DNA from: Cephalotus follicularis
Taxonomy: Eukaryota; Streptophyta; Magnoliopsida; Oxalidales; Cephalotaceae
Direction of reading: 5' to 3'
Assembly: GCA_001972305.1 (NCBI GenBank)
Contig: BDDD01000429.1
Coordinates: forward strand, 351,314 to 415,313
DNA: 64,000 nucleotides
The position numbers and the translations under genes are program-made. Each line of letters starts with the position of its first letter. Position 1 is the first letter of the stretch. Of this stretch, positions 49,984-59,719 are shown piece after piece. The notes beneath the pieces were generated by a model that saw nothing but the letters and a program-made list of their open reading frames with translations, did not search any database and had not been told where the DNA came from.

Positions 49984-50858
49984 TGATGGAGGAAAAATAT
50001 GATTATAAAAAAGAAGGACACGTGTCCACTGCAGACTTGACCAGCTGTCCTTAGAAGACCAGAAGCTTGATTTGGACCCTGCCGAGGAGTACACTTATGG
50101 CAATAAATGTCCATCTCGGACCTATATCCGAGGACCATCATTTTTTGAGGACAACACACTGAGACCACAAGTCCGAGGAAACTCCTCGGACTCAAAGGCA
50201 GAAGACCATATTCACGGTGTAATGGCCGAGGACTCCCTCGGCCCGAAGTATCTATCAGGTGGAGAGTAGGAGGAATTCCCTCCACTACACAGAAACTGAG
50301 AAGCTCCTCCTCGGACATACCAAAATCGCTTTGGTCCTCAGACTAAAGGGGGACTTGGCTACTGAAGCACATATTACTTAGGAGGAGAAGGAAACGTTGA
50401 GGGGCATACAACCTCGGCAACAGTACCATAGTTGATTTCTTCTACAACTCTATCATGGAGGACCTCAACCTTATCTACGGGATAGGGTTATTATCTTCAC
50501 CGGATTCCATGGGACCCGTACTTATCCAAACGAGGAGATTGAGTCACAATCAACTACAAACTAAGGAAAACAGCAAGATCACAGGCGGAGATAAGGGAAT
50601 GTCCGAGATCCTCGGCATTTCCTAGGGGATAACGATCACATCCGATTTTACACGCTCTATCAGTTACAAGAACACCACTATAAATACAAGTTCAACATAC
50701 TGAACAAAGGTCAGCAATTCTTACATTCAAGAGAGTATAATATTTCATCTGCACTTGACTAACTTGAGCGTCGGAGTGTCCCCGGGAGAACAACCTCCTG
50801 GGCCTTCACCATTTTTGTTACCCTGTGCAGGTGTCCGAGATCAGATTCTTCCTCAAGG
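49984..50858 (+). repeat. 5' LTR of Tat-lineage Ty3/gypsy element I
   Basis: Matches 62895-63769 with five substitutions that I can count in 875 bp, the closest LTR pair in the window. It starts TGATGGAGGAAAA and shared sequence ends CTTCCTCAAGG. A TATA box (CACTATAAATAC) lies at about 50686-50697, with the element's transcription start probably shortly after. The left half is full of CCGAGG and CCTCGG words. The exact LTR end and the primer site are uncertain. Confidence 0.85.
50686..50697 (+). promoter_or_regulatory. TATA box of element I LTR promoter
   Basis: CACTATAAATAC in the LTR, identical in the 3' copy near 63597. It is the best TATA match in the LTR and stands where a U3/R border would be expected, about 170 bp before the LTR end. 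Confidence 0.65.
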
Positions 50859-52210
50859 AGGCACAAGTGCGCTCTAATGCTCCGCGCAGAGCTGGTACTG
50901 CCCGAGGAAGTAGGGTCAACCCCCCAGCCTCCTTGGCTGGAGGGTCACATGTCTCCAGCAGAGTAAGGAACATTGAAGAGGTGGAGCAGGCAGTGAATAG
51001 AAGGCTTGCTGACCTAGAAAGGAGGTTTGGAAGAGCGGAACGGCATGGGGGGCACCTATCCGAGGTGCAAAACATCAATGCACACCCCTTCACTACCGAG
51101 ATCATAGCAGAGCCAGTCCCTAGTGGGTTCAGAAACCCCACTCTTGATAAGTATGATGGGTCCACGGATCCCATCCAGCATGTGCGCACTTATATCCAGG
51201 CAATGTGGATGCATCAGGCCTCGGACGCAATGCTTTGCCGAGGGTTCCCGGTGACTTTGACTGGAGCTGCCCAACCATGGTACTTCACCTTGGCCAAAAA
51301 CTCAGTGAAGAACTTTGATCAGTTCCCGGAACTGTTTGTAACGAAGTTCCTCAACAACGCAGAGGAGAAATTCTACCCACCTCATCAACGTGGTGCAGGG
51401 TAAGGATGAGACGTTGAGAGATTATCTCACCAGGTTTAACAAAGAATCTCTTACAGTGAAGGACCTGGAGCCGTCTTTTGCCTTGGCAGCCTTGAACAAT
51501 GGGCTGGGAGGAACTCCAAATTCATTTTCTCCCTGCTGAAGAGGCCAGCAAAGGACATGGCAGAGTTGTTGAAAAGGGTAGAAAGGTATGTTAATGCAGA
51601 GGAAGAGATGTTGGCCAGGAAGCAAAAAGCACCTTGGACTGGCCAACAGGAGGAGAGAAGGGAGCCTTCACGAAATGCTCCCGAGAGAAGAGAGAAGAGG
51701 AAAGAGAGGTCGGACCTGTCCAAGGGAGACCTCAGACACAAGCTTTTTATGCGAGAGGGAACATCCAGGGGTGGAGCACCGATACCATCCTACAATACCT
51801 TTGCTCCCCTCCTGGATACACGAACTAAAATACTTGCAGTGGAGCAAGACAAGGTCCCTTTCCAGTGGCCCGAGAAGATGAGGGCCCCGGCAGAAAATAG
51901 AAGTGTAGAGAAGTACTGCCGTTATCATCGTGACCATGGCCACGACACCGAGGAGTGCAGGCAACTCAAAAATCAGATTGAGGATCTAATAAGGAAGGGG
52001 CATTTGCGCAAGTATGTGGATAGAGATGCTCCTCAAGGAAGAAGAGAGCAGAGAAGAGAAGAGGCTCCTCGGCAGCAGGAGGAACAACAACAACAACAAC
52101 AACAACCCAGAGGTGTCATCCACACCATCTCTGGGGGGGTCGCGTCTGGAGGCGACGACTCGAATGCAAGAAAGGCCTATGGGAGACAGTCCCTTGCTGT
52201 GCAACAAGTT
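50825..52210 (+). pseudogene. Tat-lineage gag, element I
   Basis: An N-terminal coiled-coil stretch (RNIEEVEQAVNRRLADLERRF) leads into the gag core PFTTEIIAEPVPSGFRNPTL, YDGSTDPIQHVRTY, LTGAAQPWYFTLAKNS and FPELFVTKFLNN. Further on come a basic glutamate/arginine-rich linker, a zinc knuckle CRYHRDHGHDTEEC near 51917-51958, and a polyglutamine run near 52083-52104. This order is typical of Tat gag. One or two breaks interrupt it. Confidence 0.85.
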
Positions 52211-52215
52211 CCTCA

Positions 52216-52871
52216 CAGCAAAAGGCTCAGAACGGGAGGAGATGAGGAGGTAATATCCTTCTCCGAGGCGGACTATGAGGGAGTACGTCTTCCTCACGAT
52301 GATCCAGTGGTGGTTACCCTTCTGGTAGAGCTCTTTACCATGAAGAGGATTCTCATTGATAATGGCAGCTCGGCCGACATCCTGTACAAGCACGCATTTG
52401 ATCAGTTAAGGATCCCGGCCGACCAACGGAGGTTAGTTAAAACCCCTCTGGTTGGTTTTGCAGGTGAAACGATCCATCCTCTGGGATCTATCAACCTGTC
52501 AGTGGTTGCAGGCACAGCCCCACGTCAGACTCAAGTCGAAATGCAGCAAAAGGCTCAGAACGGGAGGAGATGAGGAGGTAATATCCTTCTCCGAGGCGGA
52601 CTATGAGGGAGTACGTCTTCCTCACGATGATCCAGTGGTGGTTACCCTTCTGGTAGAGCTCTTTACCATGAAGAGGATTCTCATTGATAATGGCAGCTCG
52701 GCCGACATCCTGTACAAGCACGCATTTGATCAGTTAAGGATCCCGGCCGACCAACGGAGGTTAGTTAAAACCCCTCTGGTTGGTTTTGCAGGTGAAACGA
52801 TCCATCCTCTGGGATCTATCAACCTGTCAGTGGTTGCAGGCACAGCCCCACGTCAGACTCAAGTCGAAATG
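52216..52871 (+). repeat. Perfect 328-bp tandem duplication over the protease region
   Basis: Positions 52216-52543 and 52544-52871 appear identical. The unit carries the protease words ILIDNGSSADILYKHAF, so the active-site segment is present twice in a row. The lack of visible differences points to a recent event. Confidence 0.9.
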
Positions 52872-54637
52872 ACATTCCTGGTGGTGGACACCCCAAGCCC
52901 ATACAATGCTATAATAGGGCGACCAGGTCTGAACTTGTTGGAGGCCATAGTGTCTACGAGACACTTACTGATGAAGTTTCCCACAAGGTTTGGCGTGGGG
53001 GAGGTCAGAGGAGACCAAGAGGTGGCAAGGAGATGTTACAAAATTACCATCTCGGACAAAGGGAAGGGCAAGGTCCTTTCCATAGCAAACGTGGAGCTCA
53101 GAGGTGATGTAGAGCCAGAGCGTCCACAACCAGTCGAAGATGTTCTCCAAGTGCTCGTAGAAGAGGGCAATGATGAGAGAGTACTTCAAGTTGGTTCACA
53201 GCTTGGAGAGGCAGAGAAGGAGGAGTTAATAACATTCCTCCGTGATAATAAGGATGTGTTTGCATGGTCGGCAGAGGAGGTCCCTGGCATCAGTCCAGAT
53301 GTGATGGTTCACAAGCTAAGTGTAGATCCAGCCAGACCTCCGATCAGACAGAAGAAGAGGAACTTCGCCCCTGAAAGGCAACAAGCAATAACCGAGGAGG
53401 TGAGCAAGTTGTTACAGGCAGGTTTTATCTGAGAAGTACACTACTCGGACTTGCTAGCAAATCCTGTGTTAGTCAAAAAAGCTAATGGAAAATGGAGGAT
53501 ATGCATAGATTTCACAGACCTCAATAAAGCCTGTCCAAAGGATCACTTCCCTCTTCCGAAGATAGACCAACTGTTGGATGCAACCTCAGGCTATAGACTA
53601 TTAAGCTTCTTGGATGCTTATTCGGGGTATAATCAAATCCCAATGCATAGACCGGATGAAGAGAAGACAGCATTCATAACTGACCGAGGAATGTATTGCT
53701 ACAAAGTTATGCCCTTTGGTTTGAAGAATGCAGGGGCTACTTATCAGCGCTTGGTCAACAAGATTTTTGAGCCTCAGGTTGGGAAGAATATGGAGGTGTA
53801 TATAGACGACATGCTCGTCAAGACTCCGGCCAGAAGCCCTCATGTGAAAGACTTGGAGTAGACATTTGAAGTGTTGAGGAGGTACAACATGAAGCTCAAT
53901 CCGTCCAAGTGCACATTTGGGGTCACCTCGGGTAAGTTTCTCGGATTCATGGTCTCAAGCAGAGGGATAGAAGCCAATCCAGAGAAGATCTCAGCAATAC
54001 AAAGCATGAGGCCACCTCAAACCATCAGGGATGTGCAGAGACTGAATGGGAAAATTGCAGCCTTAAGCAGGTTTGTGTCCAAGTCGGCAGAGAAGTGTCT
54101 TCCATTCTTTAAAATACTCAGAGATCCCAAGGGATTCTCGTGGTCTGACGACTGTCAAGCAGCCTTCGACAAGTTGAAGGAGTACTTGGCTTCTCCTCCT
54201 CTGATCTCGAAGCCCAAGGATGGGGAAGACCTGTATTTGTACCTTGTGGCCACCTCGGGCGCAGTGAGTGCAGTGCTGGTCTGAGAAGAGGACAAGGTTC
54301 AAAGGCCAGTATATTATGTGAGCAAGGCCTTGAATGATGCTGAGGGGAGGTACCCAGAGGTGGAAAAGTTTGCTTATGCTTTAATCATCTCAGCCAGAAA
54401 GTTGGGGCCGTATTTTCAAGCCCATACAATCAAAGTTCTGACTGACAAACCACTCAAGCAAGTCCTTGGCAAGCCCGACACCTCGGGCAGGCTAGTCAAG
54501 TGGTCAGTCAAACTAGGCGAGTATGATGTGAAGTTCGAAACCAGACCAGCAATCAAATCTCAGGTACTGGCAGACTTTGTTGGAGATAATACACCTACGG
54601 AGTGTATGGAGGAGAACCCTTCCGAGAGCGAGAAGGG
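52872..54637 (+). pseudogene. Tat-lineage pol, protease end to RNase H, element I
   Basis: After the protease end (YNAIIGRPGLNLLEA near 52900) come the linker to reverse transcriptase (FAWSAEEVPGISPDVMVHKL), RT words LANPVLVKKANGKWRICIDF near 53454, the YIDD active site near 53800 and KLNPSKCTFGV near 53890. RNase H words are LYLYLVATSGAVSAVL near 54230 and KFAYALIISARKLGPYF near 54367. VLADFVGDN near 54565 closes this part, where the LINE fragment begins. A few breaks are present. Confidence 0.85.
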
Positions 54638-57413
54638 AAGAAATGCTCACCGTTCCCACATTTATAAATGAGATGCTCCTTCACCAGTGGTCTCAGACGA
54701 AGGATCTGCCTCCATGACCAAGAAAGATGGCCATGTAACGTAGCTGTCCAAAGATTGGAATTATGAAGAAGATATGCATGACACCATTTGGCCCAGATAG
54801 AATCCTCAGTGAGCACAGACCAGAGATGTTTAAGGAGCAAGGCTTTATTCCATGTCTTCAGCTCAAGGATACCAAGCCCACCCTCCGAGAACGGTTTACA
54901 AACATCAGCCCACTTCACCTTGGATCTGCCTCTTCCACCCCACAGGAAAGTCCTAAGGACACGTTCACACTCCTTTATAGTACTCATGGGAAGGAGGAAA
55001 ATGTTACACCAATAGCACTGCATACTGATAAGGGTAGCCTTCACCAGTTGGAGTCGACCAGCAAAAGACAAGGCCTTACTTACCCAGGAATTGGCTCTGG
55101 CCGTGATACGCTCCACCAGAGTGCTACACGCTCCCTTAGATAATCTCTTAGTGATCAGGGGGAGGCCAAGATAAGTCACTGGCAGCATACCTTCAAGGCA
55201 CCCAACCCTATGAAGAATGTCCCTCCTCGTCCTAGCATTAGTGTTGCAGAAAAACACCACACTCTTCTGAGGACTAACTGTGAGACCCGAGGCATCTTTG
55301 AACTTATCCAAGCTCTCGAAGAGGCAGTTAACAGATGAGAGGCTCACCGCCGATAGCAAGAGGAGGTCGTCTGCATAACACAGGTGGGTAATGCCCACCC
55401 GCTGGCACCTCGGATGGAACCTGAATTGTCTCCCTACGACAGAGGGATGGAGAAGGTGGGAAAGGAGATCCATACTCAGAGCAAAGAGGTAAGGCGAGAG
55501 TGGGTCTCCCTGCCTAAGCCCCCTCTTACCAGGAAAGAATCCATGCATGCTACCATTAAGAATCACCGAGTACATTGGAGAAGAGATGCATTGTCTAACC
55601 CACCCAACAAAATTCCTGGGGCACCCAACCTTCGTTAACATGGCCAGAACAAAGTCCCACTCAATAGTATCATAGGCCTTGTGTATATCCACCTTAAAGG
55701 CACAACGGGCAGCACCCCTATTCAAGTGGTATCCACGCAGGAGCTCCTGGGCAAGCAAAATGTTATGTCTTATGTTTCGACCCTTGACAAAAGCCGATTG
55801 TGCAGGGTCTACTAAGTGTTGGAGGGTTGGCTTCAATCTATTAGCAATGATCTTCGAGATAGTTTTGTAAAGGAAGTTGCAACAGGCGATAGGTCTAAAG
55901 TCGCTCATCCTCTCTGGACACTTCACCTTGGGCACAAGGGCTAAGGCTGTGGCGTTGAGACTTCTGGGCATGAAACCCGTGACAAAGAAACTAAGGATGG
56001 CCTGGGTGCAATCTTCGCCAACAATGCTCCACGCATCTCTGAAAAAACTGCCATTGTACCCATCCGGGCCAGGGGCTTTAAGGGGATTGAGAGACCACAT
56101 AGCATCCTTTACTTCCTCCCTAGATACAGCGCTGCCCATGGCAATAAAATGCGCCTCTGATATATGCTTGTCATACCCATAAAGGTCAGATAGCCTAGGC
56201 TCTTGTCTACTCGAAGTCCCCATAAGCTTTCTGTAGTGATCAATCCCAACGTGAGCAATAGCTTCCTCAGTGACAACCCAACCCTCATCTTCATCCCTTA
56301 TCCGTACAATGTGATTTCTGGACTGCCTCATCTTCACCACCCTATGGAAGAAGGCAGAATTAGAATCTCCCTCCTTGAGCCATTGAACCCTAGATTTCTG
56401 CTTAAAGAAGGCTTCTTCATCCCTGGCCGCTTCACTAACCTCCAATCTTAACTGTCTCTCCAGCTCAAAGACATCTGGGGGAACATCCCCCCCAAGGGAT
56501 AGTTGTTGCACCTGCTTCAACCGGGCCCTAAGATCAGCCACCCTAGAATCAGGTCTAGAGCAAAAATTCCTAAGGCAAGCTTTAAGAGATTTCAACTTCT
56601 TGTGTATAACAACAAGGGGAGAGCCTGTATGAGCCTTCAACCATTCATGGCTTACCACCTGCAAAAACCGATCATCCTTCGACCAAAAGTTTAGGTACTT
56701 AAAGGGTCTCCCCCTAAACGGCTGCCTAAGTCTCATCTGGATGGTGATCGGAGAATGATCAGAGATCCCAGGGGGGGTGAAAGTGGGCATATGCATCACC
56801 CAACGACTTAAACCACTGCCAATTCCCCATGGCCCTATCTAACTTCTTCTTAACCTCTTCCCCTCCCTGTCTCCTATTACTCCAAGTAAACACATAACCA
56901 GTGCTATTAAGATCCTCCAACTCCGCTGTAACAACAGCCTTGTTAAAGTCCTGCATTGCCTTGGTGACCACCCTACTGGTAGCATGTTCAGTTGCATACC
57001 GGGTAACATTGAAATCACCAAGGACCACCCAAGGTTCGTTGCGAAACATAGCAGCACAGTGAGCCAATTCACCCCATAGGGACTTCCTTGTAGTTCTGTC
57101 ACACAAACCATATACAAAAGAGACATGAATACACATATTATCACTGAGGGTAGCATGGCCGTGAATGGCTTGCTCAGTGACATGGACAGGAACAAAGGTA
57201 AGATAGGAGGGGTTCCAGGCCACAACAATTCTACCTGCCAGGGACACATGATGGTTTGAGGTATAAACCCATTTCTTACCTAAACTACTAACTATCCTAT
57301 CAAGATTATGAATACTAACCCTAGATTCCAAAAGGCCAACCAAGGAGATGCTATTGGAGCTTAGGAAATGCCTCACCTCATTGTGTTTTGAGGGGTCATT
57401 CAAGCCCCTCACA
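54638..57413 (-). pseudogene. L1-type LINE fragment (endonuclease + reverse transcriptase)
   Basis: A plain LINE piece on the minus strand inside element I. The apurinic-type endonuclease part (57413 to about 56770) starts at [15 protein letters not shown] and shows [27 protein letters not shown] and, in the next frame, ISDHSPI. Reverse transcriptase (to 54638) shows [47 protein letters not shown], the YADD active site at 55366-55377 and VTYLGLPL. The two open frames differ by one base around a run of seven G at 56771-56777, a likely single-base slip. Missing are the 5' end with ORF1, the RNase H end, 3' UTR and poly(A); there is no target duplication. RT itself is otherwise open over more than 700 codons, so the piece is young. 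Confidence 0.9.
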
Positions 57414-58497
57414 TTCAAAGCTACAAATAATGAAACTGAGTGGGAAGCTCTCATAGCGGGGCTGACAATTGCTAAACACTTGGAAGTACAGAGGATTGAA
57501 GCCTCAAGTGATTCACAGCTAGTTGTTGGATTGGTGAATGGGGAGTATGAGGCCAGAGAAGACCTCATGAAAAGATACTTAGCCCATTTTCAAGGCATGA
57601 AGTCAGCTTTTGAAGTTTTGAGAATTGTGAAGGTGCCAAGAGCAGTGAACGTCAGAGCAGATCAGTTGTCAAAATTAGCAACAGCAGAGGAGCTAGAGAA
57701 AAACCAAACAGTGCTAGTTTACTACTTGGAGCGTCCAACCATCTCTCAAGCAGAAGTAATGGACATAGATGAATCCCAGGAGCCAAATTGGATGACTCCC
57801 TTTGTTACTTGGCTAAGGGATGGGATTCTGCCCGAGGACCCAGCAGAAGCGAGGAAGCTAGTTTATAGAGCCAACAGGTTCCAATTCCGAGATGGGATCC
57901 TCTACAAGAGGTCTTTCTCATTTCCTTGGCTGAGATGTTTGAACCCTTCAGAGGCCGACTATGCCCTGAGGGAAGTTCATGAAGGAATTTGTGGCAACCA
58001 CACTGGGGGCAGAACTTTGTCTCACAAGTTGCAAAGGCAAGGTTACTACTGGCCGACTATGCATCAAGATGCAATAAACTTAGTGAGAAAATGTGACAAG
58101 TGTCAGAGGAATGCCAATATAAGTAGAAGGCCTTCTCAGCCTCTGACATCAATAACGGCCCCCTGGCCCTTCGCACAATGGGGAATGGACTTCGTCGGAC
58201 CACTACCAATGGCCACGGGCCAGAGGAAGTTTCTCATTGTAGCAGTGGATTACTTCACTAAGTAGGTGGAGGCAGAGCCTTTGGCCACAATTACAGAAAA
58301 GAACACAGAGAGCTTTGTGTGGAAGTCGATAATATGCAGATTTGGAGTTCCGAGGACCATTATCACGGATAATGGTAAGCAGTTTGATTGCCAAGCCTTC
58401 AGGGACTTTTGCAGAGAATGGAGGATAGAACATAGGCTAGCTTCAGTAGCCTATCCAGAGCTTGGAATGCCGAGCATCTGAGGAAGTACTATCAATA
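57414..58497 (+). pseudogene. Tat-lineage archaeal-type RNase H and integrase, element I
   Basis: [21 protein letters not shown] and [16 protein letters not shown] mark the second, archaeal-type RNase H that defines the Tat lineage. It is followed by an integrase with an HHCC-like region (REVHEGICGNHTGGRTL and CDKCQRN near 58100), WGMDFVGPLP near 58180, VDYFTK near 58245 and TDNGKQFD near 58365. It ends with WNAEHLRKYYQ-like coding near 58465-58494, the usual pol end of this lineage. The integrase is shorter than normal and the region is broken more than once. Confidence 0.85.
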
Positions 58498-59719
58498 ATT
58501 GTAAGAAATTTTCAATAAAGTTTGAATTTTTTCAAGATTTGTCCAAGATATGTGTTCAACATTATAGTTCCAAGTTTGCGAGGGACCGGAGGTCCAATGT
58601 TCATGTTCTCAAACCTCTGAACAGCCGCCGATCAATTCCCTCAATTTTAAGCTAAGCATCTCGGACCATGCCCTCAAGGAGGCACCAAGATCTAAAAAGC
58701 TTCCCAAAGCCTTACGGAGGCTAATCTTCAAGAAAGAAAATCAACATGAGCCGAGGTCTTACGCAGACCAGCCCAATAGGCGTTCAAGAGCATCCAAGGA
58801 TGCACAAACAAAAGCCTCCTTCCGAGGAGCACACAAAAGCCTCCTTCCGAGGAGCACAATAAAAGCCTCCTTCCGAGGAGCAAATGAAAGCATCCACGGA
58901 TGCATACGTTACAGACCCTCTTCCGAGGGGCAAGGAAAAGACTCCTTCCGAGGAGCATCTACACCTATCAATAAAGACTCCTAAGGGAGCAAACACTGGT
59001 AGGCAACACCATGGGAACTTGTCCAACCAGACCTAAAGTCGTGACTTGAAAGGCGAATCCATGGGAACTCGCAACGATCAAGCTCGTCGGACTGAGCACT
59101 TTAATACAAGTGTCTCTAAGTGGACTGAAAGCTCAGCCGACCTGTCCTAAAACACCCTAGGTCAGACGATGCTCTCCTAGGCAAACCCGTGAGAACTTGT
59201 CCGAGCAGACCAAGAACTCAAACTATGAGTATAAAGATACTGTGAAGATCGAGATACTGTCAAATTAAAGTACTCTCAAAGGTGAAGGATCCTATGGGAA
59301 CTATCAAGCTTTAGTGACCTCGCCCACCAAAGGTTAGTGATTTGTGCTGAGTTAAAAGTTCCAAGAAACTATCATTACACATGTGGGATCAGTCAAGTCC
59401 GAGAATGCAAGGGCTTGTTCTGCTGATTATTGGTTACTTAAACCTCTTTGGAGTTAGGTTCCCCACTTATGTGAGGGGTCCGAGGTCACAACAAGGATAA
59501 AATTCCCAAGGGAATTATCAGTGTATTTTCAAAGTATACAGGAGGTCTGAGAAGGCAAAGCCTCTTTTACCTAAACTTTTGTTAAGTTACTTAAGTTCTT
59601 TTGAAGTTAAAGGTTCACTTATGTGAGAAGTCCGAGATTACAGTGAAGACAAAGATTCCTAAGGGAATTACCAACAAGTCCAACAAGCAGAGATCAACCT
59701 CAACACATAGCAGAAAAAT
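58498..59719. other. Non-coding spacer of element I between pol and antisense gene
   Basis: About 1.2 kb without a credible frame on either strand. It is rich in CCGAG/CTCGG words and in phrases such as GTGGGAACTTGTCC repeated with variation (59005-59200). It includes the 23-25 bp array at 58800-58960. This kind of long UTR-like region before the 3' LTR is usual in Tat elements. Confidence 0.7.
58800..58960. repeat. 23-25 bp tandem array (AAAGCCTCCTTCCGAGGAGCA)
   Basis: Three near-perfect units (near 58812, 58837 and 58862) followed by two or three diverged ones (near 58912-58955). Each contains CTCC-TTCC-GAGGAG, which can fold into a short hairpin. Confidence 0.85.

Noticed and set aside
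54763-56451. Several plus-strand frames of 60-126 codons
   Set aside because: They are shadows of the LINE reverse transcriptase on the minus strand.
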